Shown here: positions 1 through 9,136 of the stretch, in pieces
Layout of the letters: every line of letters begins with the position of its first letter
Position numbering within the stretch: position 1 is the stretch's first letter
Origin: Penium margaritaceum
Taxonomy: Eukaryota; Streptophyta; Zygnematophyceae; Desmidiales; Peniaceae
DNA length: 23,018 bases
Assembly: GCA_023375785.1 (NCBI GenBank)
Contig: SZWC01023240.1
Location: forward strand, 17,680-40,697
Reading direction: 5' to 3'
Program-made: the position numbers and the translations under genes
Notes under the pieces: generated by a model
Databases searched by the model: none
What the model was told of the DNA's origin: nothing
Seen by the model: only the letters and a program-made list of their open reading frames with translations

Positions 1-315
1 CTCTCCCTCTCCCTCTCTCTCTCCCTCTCCCTCTCCCTTTCCCTCTCTCCCTCTCCCTCTAGCCCTCTCCCTCTTCTTCCACCTCTCCCTCTCCGTAACC
101 CTCTCCCTCTCTGCCTTTCTCTCTCCCTCTCTCCCTCTCTTCCTCTCCCTCTGTCTCTCCCTCTCCCTCCCCCTCTCCCTCTTCCTCTCTCTCTCCCTCT
201 TCCTCTCTACCTCTCCCTCTCCCTATCCATCTCCCTCTCCCTCTCCCTCTCCTTCTCCCGCTCCCTCTACCTCTCCCTCTTCATGTCCTTCTGCTTCTCC
301 CTCTCCGTTTTCCTC
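1..315. repeat. CT-rich microsatellite, left flank
   Basis: This is an almost pure pyrimidine tract built on CTCCCT/CTCTCC hexamers with scattered A, G and T interruptions. It stops exactly where the TG end of the Copia LTR begins. The same kind of tract resumes at the right end of the window, so it is the host sequence into which the nest was inserted. The short purine-rich reading frame on the opposite strand (a Glu/Gly run) is just the repeat translated and is not a gene. Confidence 0.95.
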
Positions 316-974
316 TGATGGATATGAGGGTGCCAGAAAGTGACAAAAACTTGTTTCTCGATAAAAATCATCTGATACCATAGATGCATAGAAGATATTC
401 CACAGGTTCAAACACACTTTACAAAAGTCAATTCGGAGTCCGTTTGAGTGAGATATGGCTTTTCAAAGTTTTTAGATCATGGTTCGGGTTCAAGTGGCGA
501 CCAGAGCATTTTCAGCACAAAGGGTGGCGAGAATTATTGACCAGGACGGTGACGTTTTGTTTCTGAGAGCGACATTCAAGGAGAAAAGATGGCTGGAGGG
601 CCTGCAGGAGACTTCAAGGAATGAGCATTCGAAGATTCTTCTCTGTGCATGCCGTGGGAGACAAAATTCTCATGCATGACAATGTGACGGCCGCTCATCC
701 TGCCAGGCTAGGAGTGTGTTAGAGGGTCAACTTTGACAGGGTGTATCTCAGTGTTCCCTTGGCCAAATAAGGCATACAAGGGCCTTTCAGAAATCTGTGA
801 ATATCTAGCTTTTCACGCAAGATTCAACTCTAACAATTTCACTCTCTGGAAACCTATGTTTACTTATGTGATTTATGTCCGTGCAACCTGCAACTCCCTT
901 TCACAAACAGTTGGGCCTGCCCAGGTGGCTCTTGGTGAGCCTAATCACCTTCTTGTGGGCTGTCCCAGTTTACA
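316..974 (+). repeat. Copia 5' LTR (659 bp)
   Basis: The LTR starts TGATGG and ends TTTACA, giving TG...CA ends. Its first ~237 bp repeat at 5087-5325 with moderate divergence and small indels, and its last 79 bp (896-974) repeat at 22768-22846. The end lies four bases before the primer-binding site. The middle part (about 553-895) has no second copy in this window. Short reading frames inside it have no recognisable protein features. Confidence 0.85.
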
Positions 975-978
975 TTAG

Positions 979-990
979 TGGTATCAGAGC
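979..990 (+). other. Copia primer-binding site (initiator Met tRNA type)
   Basis: TGGTATCAGAGC lies four bases after the LTR end. It matches the complement of the 3' end of plant initiator methionine tRNA, the standard primer for plant Copia reverse transcription. Confidence 0.95.
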
Positions 991-1076
991 TAGAACAAGG
1001 CTGTGCCTCATCATTGAGGCATTCCCTGTACCCTGTTGTATGAGAGAGTCGTTTGGGGGCTAGACATTGCACTACC

Positions 1077-2087
1077 ATGACGACATCCGCTTTGGTGGTG
1101 ACTGGCGTCAACATCATCAAGTTCGAAGGCAAGAAATTCTTCAATTGGAGCCACAACATGAAGATGGTGCTGATGGAGAAGGGTCTTTGGAGCCAGGTGG
1201 ATGAGAAGGAGAAGGACCTAGCAGAAGGCTCCTTCTCTCCTAACGAGGCCCATGCTTACCACAAGAAGCGTGACCGTGTCCTCGCCACCATGTATATCTA
1301 CCTCATCGAATGGCAGCAACTCCTTGTCCGTGGCATCCTCATGCAAAAAGGGGTTTGGAAAAAGCTTGATTCCACCTATGCTTCCAATTCAACCTTCATG
1401 AACATGGAATTGTGTCATCGCTTTCAAACTGTGAGGATGGACGAGTATGGATCCATGATTGAATACATCAACATGGTGAAGTCTCTTGCTGAGCAGCTTG
1501 CTGCAATTGAAGACCGTATAAAGGAACATGTGCTCATGCTGACCATCCTCTCTGGACTTCCTAGCAGCTATGAATCTCTGATCTTTGCCTTGGACCAGCG
1601 TGGCGACAACCTCTCCCTCAATGACGTGGAGGAGAGCATGTTGTTTGAGGAGGAGCGTTGCAAGGGAGATGAGGGTGGAAGCGGACTGGACATTGCTCTC
1701 ATTACCAACTTTGGTCATGCAGGTGGTGCTGCATCAACCAGGGGAAATACCAGAGGAGGGAAGAAGAAGGGGAGCTGCTACTACTGTAATAAGCCAGGCC
1801 ATTGGGCGCACGAATGCCGGAAGAAGAAGGTGTACCTCGCGGCTGGAGTGGGAGCAGGAAAGCGGCCCGACACTTCCACAAACGTAGCAGATGGGGAGAG
1901 TGGATTCATGACTATAATTTGGCACCCGCACGTCTCCTACAGCACTGTCTTGTTCTGGATCATCAACTCAGGAGCCACGCGGCATATGACGTGTTGTCGA
2001 GATTGGTTCATTGTCTACACCGCCATTGAATGCCAACTTGTGTACATGGAGGAGAACCATGTGCAAATGGCGGTTGAGGAGGGTTAG
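1077..2087 (+). pseudogene. gag: Copia gag plus start of protease
   Basis: This is the 336-residue N-terminal part of the Copia polyprotein. I chose ATG 1077 (Met-Thr-Thr-Ser) because it begins the Gag-like sequence; the open frame extends eight codons upstream without another ATG. Residues ~10-200 resemble plant Copia Gag (the UBN2-type region, with FxxWxxxMKMVLMEKGLW). A CCHC zinc knuckle, CYYCNKPGHWAHEC, is at 1776-1817 (residues 234-247). The protease follows, with NSGATRHM where the family has DSGAT/S. The catalytic Asp is therefore Asn at 1965-1967, so the protease should be inactive. TAG at 2085-2087 ends the frame, and homologous sequence continues in the same frame beyond it. Confidence 0.85.
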
Positions 2088-2290
2088 ATTGTGTTTTGTG
2101 TTTTTGCTAAAGGGAAGCACATTGAATACTGTGTGAAGGGAGTGCTCAATGTTCCAGGGCTGGTAGCTAACGTCCTCTCTGTTTTCTCTGACATCTCTGA
2201 AGGCATGCAGGTCTGCTTTGAGAATGGTGAATGCACCATCTCTGCCCGTGCAGGCCGTGTCCTTGCAAAAACAGACAAGGAGGACTTTTT
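2088..2290 (+). pseudogene. Copia protease remainder
   Basis: After the TAG at 2085 the same frame stays open to about 2342 and reads as the second half of a Copia protease (GVLNVPGLVANVLSV, where the family has a VPGL..NLLSV motif). Between about 2281 and 2292, at a run of six T, the homologous reading moves to another frame. That indel separates protease from the integrase part. No separate start is expected, because in life this is cut from a polyprotein. Confidence 0.75.
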
Positions 2291-3310
2291 TACGGTCTCT
2301 ATGTGGCGTCAGAGAAGGAAGCCGACTCAGTGCTGGTGGTAAGAGATGGAAAATACGACATCAGCCTGTGGCACCGCCGACTTGGTCACCTTGGCTTTGG
2401 CTCCATCATCTCCATGCAGCAGATGGTTTGCGGCCTGGAGCTCAAGGGGGTGAAGCAGCCTGGTGCATGAGCGTGTGAGAGTTGCATTGAAGGGAAGCAA
2501 GTCCGTCCTCCTTTCATGGGGGAAGGAAAGGAGGAAGCTGAGCTTCTCTCACTTGTTCACTCTAATTTGTGCGGTCCCATACCATCACAGTCCTTGTCCG
2601 GTAGGTTGTAAATTGTCACATTCCTTGTTGACAAGTCGAGGATGACTTTGGTTTCCTTCGCGGATGGAAAGGATGAGAGTTTTGATGCTTTCAAGGTATG
2701 GATTGCTGCTGCATAGACGAAGAGTGGTAGGAGATTGAAGGTGATTTGCACCGACAGTGGAGGGGAGTACCTCTCCAATGACTTTCACAACTACCTCAAG
2801 TGTCGCAGGATCCAACACGAGGTCATTCCACATGGAACACCACAGCTGAACGGCGTGGCTGAACGTTCTTGGAGCGTGCACGAGGAGCTCCTGCCAACCT
2901 CTTGGACAGAAGCGGTCAACACTGCCGTGTATCTGAAAAACCGGAGTCCGAAGCGCGCGGTGCCATTGATGACACCGGAGGAGGCATGGATGGAACGCAA
3001 GAAAACAGTGACACACCTGAAAGTCTTTGGGTGTGGTACATTTGTGCACATACCAGTTGGCAACCGGAACAAGCTGGACGCAAATTTGGTGAAGGCAGTC
3101 TTCCTTGGTTATGACACCATGGGCGGTGTCGTAACCAAGGGCGTGAAGGGCTGGGCATGGAGTCCTATGTATTTAGTCCCACTTGCCCCCGCACTTGTAC
3201 TTGAGGTGGTAGAAGAATCGGTAACAGAAGAGGACAATGCAGAAGATGGCGGTGATAGGGACAATAACAAGGAGGTGGTGGAAGGAGAAGGAGCCAACAG
3301 CTTAAACTGA
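2291..3310 (+). pseudogene. Copia integrase
   Basis: The GAG-pre-integrase motif (SLWHRRLGHLGF, near 2365-2400) and CESC (from 2474) form the HHCC zinc finger. The core domain follows. The first catalytic position reads VHSNLCGP, with Asn (2564-2566) where the family has Asp. The second Asp is present in CTDSGGEY (2753-2755), and the Glu is in LNGVAER (2861-2863). About ten residues seem to be missing just after the Glu relative to typical plant Copia integrases. In-frame stops lie at 2468 (TGA), 2609 (TAA) and 2714 (TAG). The C-terminal part (FLGYDTMGG) runs into an acidic Glu/Asp-rich linker that ends at TGA 3308. It is catalytically dead by more than one route. Confidence 0.85.
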
Positions 3311-3350
3311 TGAGGAGGAGTAGCGGAACAATGCACAGCAGCTGCCACGG

Positions 3351-4370
3351 ATGTCTACACGCCTCAACAAAGGTGCAAAGGAAATTGGGGATCAGCTACG
3401 ACGGTTTGAGAGGCTCGCTAAGAAGCAGACGCGGCAAGGGGAGCGATTGAAACTATGCTTTGCTCCACCACCAACGGAATCCTCTAACCTCGAGCTCCTC
3501 TTCCTCATCGTTGCTGATGACCCAGCCACCTTTGATGAAGCCACGCGCAGCACCGAGGCGGTAGATTGGCGTGTTGCAGCAGATGAGGAGTATGGTGCAC
3601 TCATGAAGAACGACACGTGGACCCTCGAGGAAGCTCCACATGGCCGCCGGGTGATCGGGTGCCGGTGGATCTTCAGGCGCAAGCGTGGTGCCGATGGTAA
3701 GGTGCTCATGTACAAAGCACGGCTGGTTACAAAGGAGTATTCACATAGGAGGGTGTGGATGACAATGAGACATTTGCACCTGTTGCTAAGTTTCCATCCA
3801 TCCAAGCGATCCTTGCTCTTGCTGTTGCTTTGGACTTGAAGGTGCACCAAATGGATGTGACGTGTGCATCTCTGAATGGTGACCTCAAGGAGGATGTATA
3901 CATCAAGCAACCAAAGGGATATGTGGTGGAAGGGAAGGAGGATTTGGTGTGCAAGCTTGTGAAGGCTATCTATGGCCTGAAGCAATCACCGTGAGCATGG
4001 TACCACAAGATGGATGAGCAACTAGCCGGCCCTGGCTTTGTGTGCAGTGAAGCTGACCATGGAGTCTATGGGCGTACCAAAGAGGCAATCCAGGCTCTAC
4101 GTTGATGATCTGTTTATTTCCTCTGACTCCAAGTCTCTTTTGAACAATGTGAAGCAGTCCCTTGCTGCCAGGTTTGACATGAAAGACATGGGAGAGCTCA
4201 ACTACTACCTTGGCCTTCAGGCCAAGCGTGACCGGCTGCAACAAACATTGGAGTTGTTGCAGAGCACGTACATGAGCAATGGCATCAAGTGCTTCACCAT
4301 GGCAGGAGCACGTAAGGCCGCAACACCACTGGAAGTAGGAGCAAAGCTGAGCATGGCGTAGACTCCTCAC
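3351..4370 (+). pseudogene. Copia reverse transcriptase
   Basis: This is the Copia-type RT (RVT_2), spread over several frames. It opens with DWRVAADEEYGAL and WIFRRKRGADGKV in one frame to about 3740, then shifts to a frame with motif A HQMDV (Asp 3854-3856) and YIKQPKGY. A TGA at 3992 sits where an Arg codon (CGA) is usual (LKQSP*AWYHKMD). The YVDD box is intact at 4098-4109 in a third frame and is followed by MKDMGELNYYLGLQ. Both palm motifs survive, but at least two frameshifts and two stops break the protein. Confidence 0.85.
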
Positions 4371-4387
4371 ACCATGCAAGAGAACAG

Positions 4388-5035
4388 ATGTATGGAACAT
4401 TCTCATGCAAAGCAACAGTTGGGAGTCTTATGTATGCATTGGTGGGTACACGCCTCGACATCAGCCAGGCAATCAGAGTGCTCAGCAAGTTTTTCCTGCA
4501 TCCGGGCTTGCCGCATTGGGAGGTGGTCAAGCTCGTGTTGTGCTACCTATACAGCATTAGCAGCCTTTGCCTCACCTTCAATGGAAAAAAACAGCCCCAT
4601 CCTCATCGGCTACAACGACGCAGATTGGGGAGGTGACCTGGATAAAAGGAGGTCAACCAGTGGCTTCGTGTTTGTACTAGGAGGGGTGCAATTAGTTGGA
4701 GGAGCAAGAAACAAGAGTATGTTGTCCTCTCCTCCACCGAGCCACTGTAAATTGCCCTGAGTGAGGCAGAAAGGAAGCTGTGTGGCTGCATGAGGTGTTA
4801 GCAAGCCTTGGACAGTAGCAGATCGCAGCGACCACCATCTACTGTGACAACATGAGTGCCGTTGCTCTCACCAAGAATGCAGAGTTTCTCACCCGCACCA
4901 AGCACATTGACCTGCGGTACCACTTCATCTATGAGCTTGTGGCAATGCAAGTGGTGTAGATCAAGTTCTGCACTTCAAGCTCGATGTTGGCAGACTTCCT
5001 AACCAAGTCACTGGCGGCACACTGCTTGCAGTAGC
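4388..5035 (+). pseudogene. Copia RNase H region
   Basis: The RT-RNase H connection reads VGSLMYALVGTRLDISQA and HWEVVKLVLCYL. It is followed after a frameshift near 4590 by the RNase H start YNDADWGGDLDKRRSTSGF (4611 onward). A second shift gives TIYCDNMSAVAL, TRTKHIDLRYHFI and LADFLTKSLA, the usual end of a Copia polyprotein, with stops at several points. The reading ends shortly before the polypurine tract, as expected. Confidence 0.8.
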
Positions 5036-5074
5036 TGAGGAGACAATGCACATTTATGTGATTTATATTACCGC

Positions 5075-5086
5075 AAAGTGGGAGAG
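5075..5086 (+). other. Copia polypurine tract
   Basis: AAAGTGGGAGAG lies immediately upstream of the TGATGG start of the 3' LTR. This is the expected position and composition for the plus-strand primer. Confidence 0.85.
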
Positions 5087-5325
5087 TGATGGATATGAGG
5101 ATGCCAGAAAGTGACATAGATTTGTTGGTTTCTTGATAAAAATAATTTGAAACCACAGATGCATATAAGATACTTCACAGGTTCCAACAAATGTTACGGA
5201 ACTCAATTTGGAGTCCGTTTGACTGAGATATGGTTTTTCAAAGTTTGGAGATCATGGTTCAGGTTCGAGTGGATACCAGAGCACTTCCAGCACAAAAGGT
5301 GGCCAGAATTATTAACCAAGACGGT
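5087..5325 (+). repeat. Copia 3' LTR, left fragment
   Basis: This repeats 316 to about 552 of the 5' LTR (start TGATGGATATGAGG, end near ACCAAGACGGT). It is cut by the insertion of Gypsy-B, whose LTR starts TGTAAAG at 5328. The two Copia LTR copies differ at many positions, so the Copia insertion is old. Confidence 0.85.
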
Positions 5326-5327
5326 TG

Positions 5328-5707
5328 TGTAAAGCAGGGGTGTTTTGACTTAGCATCAAAAGGCTCTGTGAGCTCAGAAAAAGACATCGTTGTAAAACCA
5401 AATGACCTTCCTCCATCGCCGGACTAGTCTTTCCTTACCCGAGTTGTTATGGCTCACCATGCCTTTTGAAGCTATGTTGTTTTTTCTTTACAAAATTATG
5501 GATTTTTTATTATTTGTAGTCATTTATGTATTCCATTAGAAGAAATGGTGGAAACTTTACAAACGTGATTGCCATCGAGATGGCCGTTTGGATTCAATTT
5601 CCCGGTTCACTTCACTCGCTTGAGTCAATCTATACGCAACCTCATAGTTTCGATGGTGTAATAGTGTCCACGGACTGTTACAATCAGGTAATGATTGACA
5701 CAGTCTG
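5328..5707 (-). repeat. Gypsy-B 3' LTR, left part
   Basis: On the plus strand it starts TGTAAAG, and 5328 to about 5540 is repeated in direct orientation at 22463 to about 22670 with considerable divergence. Long shared words include GACTTAGC, ATCGTTGTAAAA, GTCTTTCCTTACC, CCTTTTGAAGCTA and AGTCATTTATGTA. The last five bases, GTCTG, are one copy of the Gypsy-A target duplication. With 15138-15182 the full LTR would be about 425 bp. I see no gene in it. Confidence 0.8.
5703..5707. other. Target-site duplication of Gypsy-A, left copy (GTCTG)
   Basis: GTCTG immediately precedes the TGTAAT terminus of the left Gypsy-A LTR. The same five bases immediately follow the CTACA terminus of the right LTR at 15133-15137. 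A 5-bp duplication is the usual Ty3/Gypsy length. Confidence 0.92.
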
Positions 5708-6407
5708 TGTAATGGGTCGAGTCCTTAGCTCCTGCTTTGAAGTCGTCGTCGGAGTTTGCAAAGTGGTGTTCTCAGTCCGCGTCAGGGGTTTACCCCCTTT
5801 GCAAGACTGAGGGGCAATTGTCATCAACGACCCAGAGCAGGGAGACTTGAATACTTCGAGTTTCTGGAGGCCCATTTCCGTTTGTAACCCTACCCCTGGT
5901 TTTGGGACCCAAACCGGGAGTTTTTACCCCAAACTCGTGTGTTCGCACGAGTTATTTTCCTCACTTCATGTCCAAGTTTGTCGCAAACAAACTTCGATTT
6001 ACGTTTTGACATTTTGGCGCGAAATCGTCACGTGTGAGGCACGCTGACAATTTCACGCCAATTCTCTCTCGTCTCTCGTCCCTTGTCCCCCTCCCTCATC
6101 CTCGCTCGCTCGCTTGCAAGGAGGGCACGCGGGGGTGAAGGCACAAGGCCACGAGGCCTCACCCTCGAGGCCCTCGTATGCCCTCAGCCGCCGATCGGGC
6201 TCAGGCCGCGATCTGCAACTGGCGGTTGGCCGGCTGGTGGCCGGCCGGTCACTCAGCCGGCCGTTGGCCGTTCAGCCGGCCAGCACCCAGCTGGCCGGTG
6301 GCCAGCAAAGTGCTGGCCGTCGGCCAACCTTTGATGACGCAAGGGGTGGTGCACTACCACCCCTCGCTTCAGCAAGGAGGGAGGGCTGAACCGGCCCTCC
6401 CGCTACA
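5708..6407 (-). repeat. Gypsy-A 3' LTR (700 bp)
   Basis: On the plus strand it runs from TGTAATGGG to CCGCTACA and matches 14455-15132 over its whole length. Features on the way are the hairpin AACTCGTG/CACGAGTT (5932-5953), an E2F-like site (6013-6024), a CACGTG G-box (6029-6034), a CT-rich stretch and a dense GGCCGG/CCGGCC block (about 6215-6330). Short reading frames (for example 6083-6334 on the plus strand) are by-products of the GC-rich repeat. Confidence 0.9.
6013..6024. promoter_or_regulatory. E2F-like site in the Gypsy-A LTR
   Basis: TTTGGCGCGAAA is a full match to the palindromic E2F consensus TTTSGCGCSAAA. The core GGCGCGAAA (TTTCGCGCC on the element's strand) is kept in the other LTR at 14763-14771. 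A G-box CACGTG follows at 6029-6034 in this copy only (CGCGTG in the other). A role in transcription is inferred from the motif. Confidence 0.5.
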
Positions 6408-6419
6408 TTCCTCCCCACT
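6408..6419 (-). other. Gypsy-A polypurine tract
   Basis: On the element's strand AGTGGGGAGGAA directly precedes the 3' LTR start TGTAGCGGG. Its position and composition fit the plus-strand primer. Confidence 0.85.
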
Positions 6420-6734
6420 TATTATGAACCGTCTCGGTTCATGAACAACAAGCAATACTGTCAAGTAGTGAATCATCAAAATTGTGAAAGAAAACTAATA
6501 ATTTCAATCACCAGCTAGATATGAACACGTGCATGGTACTTGGACCTAAGCTACAGCTTGTAGGTCAGCACGACTAGCGGCCTCCCCCCTTTAGGCTGGA
6601 GCGTCCGCGCGATTACCATGTTGGGCGTCCCCAACCTCCTATGATTGTTGTCCATGAATGCCGCCCTGCAGGAATGTTGTTCATTTTTTCCGCGTTTAGG
6701 TGGTGCCCCCTGACACACGTTGATCTGTGCGAGC
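6420..6734 (-). other. Gypsy-A 3' untranslated region
   Basis: This stretch lies between the end of the chromodomain homology and the polypurine tract. I see no coherent protein similarity in any frame. The frame at 6551-6916 overlaps the chromodomain but reads it out of phase. A short palindromic word GAACCGTCTCGGTTC lies at about 6426-6440. Confidence 0.6.
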
Positions 6735-6905
6735 TGCCAGCTCGCTCCAAAACTCTTTGACCACCCCTGTGGGCAACTGAGATTCGGGCTCCCATGAGTT
6801 GTGTTAAGGTCCACACCCGGCCCAATAAACAAGGTATTCCCTAACAACCCACGACTAGAGAGTACGCTCTCGGTGCTGGAGTAGGCGAATGATCTCGTAT
6901 TGACC
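6735..6905 (-). pseudogene. Gypsy-A chromodomain
   Basis: The minus-strand reading upstream of 6905 gives QYEIIRLLQHRERTL, then a stop (6855-6857), VVREYLVYWAGCGP, a second stop (6804-6806), and HNSWEPESQLPTGVVKEFW. Conserved chromodomain features are the YEI start, HRER, YLV.W.G.G and the N.WEPE box. In chromoviruses this C-terminal integrase module steers insertion to marked chromatin. The same module in Gypsy-B (about 15560-15715) aligns along its length, with GPDHNTWEPES where this copy has a stop. Two in-frame stops make this copy broken. Confidence 0.82.
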
Positions 6906-7500
6906 GTCGGCAGCAAGTACTGTCGGTGATGGCTGAGTATGGAGCCAACAGACTCACATGAAACACGTCATGTATCTTCATACTCAGCAGAAGCAGCAAT
7001 CGGTATGCCATTGGCCCGATGCGTGCAACGATGGGAAACGGCCCAATCCACTTTGGTAGAAGTTTTTGTGCCCCTGGCGACTTCAACCAAAGATTCTTAG
7101 TGCTAAGCAGCAGTTTGTCACTCATGTCAAACGATACCTCACGCTGACTTTCGTCGGTATATGCCTTTTGTCGTTGCCGAGCAGCTTGAAGGTGACCCTT
7201 TGCCTCCTGAAACAAGGATTCTATGCGCTCGGCAAAGGCTTGAGCAGAAGGAACATGTCCTCCTATTCTCCCACTCTTCACCAATAAAGAGGGCACCAAT
7301 GGATGCCGACCATTGTTCAACACAAATAGTGTGAATTCTATAGACTCGTTCACCGAGTTATTCACCGTAAACTCTGCCGGTGCTAGGAATTCGTCCCAGT
7401 CATTCATGGCAGCGTCCACATACATGCAGAACATTTGTTCTAGAGAGAGGTTCATGTACTCTGTTTTTCTGTTAGTTTGAAGGTGAAACGCTGTTGACAT
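6906..7500 (-). pseudogene. Gypsy-A integrase, C-terminal half
   Basis: An open frame of 219 codons (7500 down to 6841) starts MSTAFHLQTNRKTEYMN, the integrase stretch that carries the catalytic Glu. It continues with FTVNNSVNESIEFTLFVLN, NGRHPLVPS, a helical AERIESLFQEAKGHLQAARQ segment, and the GPY/F-type module PKWIGPFPIVARIGPMAYRL with IHDVFHVSLL near 7000. At its low-coordinate end it drifts out of phase before the chromodomain. A TAA separates it from the N-terminal half just upstream. Confidence 0.85.
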
Positions 7501-8050
7501 TTACGGCTCACTACCAAAGTACTCTTGCATCTTTTTCTAGAACTTACTAGCAAATTTTCGATCTCGATTGGAGATAATGCGCAACGGCAAGCCATGTACT
7601 TCACGACACCCTTGAAGAAGAGATGAGCGGTCTCCTCTATATTCACGTTAGTGGTTGTAGGAATGAAGTGTGTCATCTTCGTCAAAAGATCCACAACCAC
7701 AAGTATTGCATCGTGGCCATGGGCCGTGTCCGGAAGACCAGTAATGAAGTCCATGCTGACGCACTCCCATGGAGTCCCAGGACTGGGAAGCTGTTGTAGG
7801 AGTCCAACAGGCTTCTTGTTACTAGCCTTATTCCAAAGACATGGGTCACATGTCATGGAATGCTTACGGACATCAACACTCCATCCTGGCCACCAATAGT
7901 GGTCTGAGAGTGCCTGTCCGGTTTCCGGGGTCCCACATGACCTGCGACCGGCGGGTCGTGGAACTGGGAAATAATCTTTGCTCGAAGGTCTCCCGAGTTT
8001 AGCACAACAACTTGTTCTCCGTGCCAGAAGATTCTTGCGGCCTCCACCAA
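7501..8050 (-). pseudogene. Gypsy-A integrase, N-terminal half
   Basis: The zinc-finger part is recognisable as AGHVGPRKP, HYWWPGWSVDVRKH and CDPCLWNK (about 7810-7950), split over two frames. The core begins WECVSMDFITGLPDT with the first catalytic Asp at 7749-7751, then HDAILVVVDLLTKMTHFIP. After a frameshift near 7610 the reading is HGLPLRIISNRDRKFASKF. The second catalytic Asp of the SDR motif is Asn here (7567-7569), so the active site is lost. Confidence 0.85.
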
Positions 8051-8254
8051 GCCGTACTTGTCTAGATTTCAAGAGTCTTGAAACCAAGAATCCATACAGT
8101 ATCCCATCCAGATCCTGTTTACAAAACCGATGTAAAAGACAACCTCTCGTGGTGGTTGTCGTAGAGGTGCAGGGGTATCTGGTGATTGTACTGTTGCTGT
8201 TGCAATGGCCATAAGACACCCACTGACCTCGGTGGTTGCTTTGATTTCTACAGG

Positions 8255-8641
8255 CTATCGGCTTAGTGGATTGGCCACATTGATGCGTCCTGGCCAATGT
8301 TCCCATGTGAACATGAATCGGCTCAGGTATTCGCTCCAACGCGCCCATCGTCCTGACAGGTTCGGTTGCGTTTGGAAAAACACCAATGGATTATGGCCGG
8401 TCACGACCGTCACACCCCCTTAAGCACCCTTGAGGTAGCAATACCACATCTTGAAAGCGTGCACTACCGCAAGGAGCTCTTGATCCCCAGTCGTGTACTG
8501 TGTTTCTGTGGGGATGTTCTTCCGGCTTTCATACACAACTGAGTGACCGTTCTGCATGAGGACGGCTCCAAGTCCTACTACCGACGCATCACATCGAATC
8601 TCCCACGGTTGCGATGGATCCAGAAGAGTTAGGAAGGGCAC
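8255..8641 (-). pseudogene. Gypsy-A RNase H
   Basis: A Ty3-type RNase H starts TLLDPSQPWEIRCDASVVGLGAVL with the first Asp kept, then YESRKNIPTETQYTTGDQELLAVVHAFKMW (Glu kept). After a stop near 8420 it continues VVTGHNPLVFF, where TDHNPL is usual, so the Asp is Gly. It ends WPGRINVANPLSR, where VADPLSR is usual, so the Asp is Asn at 8270-8272. Two of the four expected acidic positions are therefore lost. Confidence 0.82.
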
Positions 8642-9136
8642 CGTGGATAGAAGCCCTTTGACTTTGAGAAAAGTGTTCTCGCAATCAGATGCCTATTCCC
8701 AACGCACGTCTTTTTTCGTGAGGCTGGTTAGTGGTGCTACCAGGGTCGAGTACCCTTGCATAAACTGTCAAAAGTAGTTTGCTAGGCCGAGGAAAGACCG
8801 AATCTGCCCAGCATTTTTGGGGCCTGGCTAGTCCACAACGGCTTGGACCTTTCATGGGTCGACATGAATGTCGTCCTTGTCGACGATGTGTCCAAGGTAT
8901 TCTAGCCCATCTTGTACAAACTTGCACTTGCTCACTTTCGCATAGAACTTCTATTCCCAAAGGATGGCGAGAACTTTGCGCAGATGTTTTGTGTGCTCTT
9001 CCATTGACATGGAGAAAATCAGGATGTCGTCCAAGTAATCCAAGACAACCTATCCGAGTTGCTTGGTAAACGTTTGGTTCATTTCTCCTTAGAAGGTTGC
9101 TGGGGCATTTGTAAGCCCAAAGCATAACAACCAGAA
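8642..9136 (-). pseudogene. Gypsy-A reverse transcriptase, palm/thumb half
   Basis: Reading across frames gives FGLTNAPATF, LDYLDDILIFSM with the YLDD box at 9026-9037, CKFVQDGLEYLGHIV, then IRSFLGLANYF and the connection to RNase H. Several in-frame stops interrupt it. The catalytic YLDD pair is intact, but its partner Asp in motif A is absent (see the adjacent segment). Confidence 0.8.

Noticed and set aside
311..315. Possible Copia target duplication TCCTC / TCACC (22847-22851)
   Set aside because: Only three of five bases match and both sides are low-complexity CT sequence.
223..417. Minus-strand frame with a Glu/Gly repeat tail
   Set aside because: It is the CT microsatellite translated; the upstream part lies in the Copia LTR.
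864..876. 13-base word TTATGTGATTTAT shared by the Copia LTR and the sequence before the polypurine tract (5054-5066)
   Set aside because: AT-rich and isolated; similarity does not extend convincingly, so chance is as likely as a duplicated segment.
6083..6444. Overlapping plus-strand frames rich in Ala, Gly, Pro and Arg
   Set aside because: They lie in the GC-rich LTR repeat, in several frames at once, and have no domain or counterpart constraint in the second LTR.
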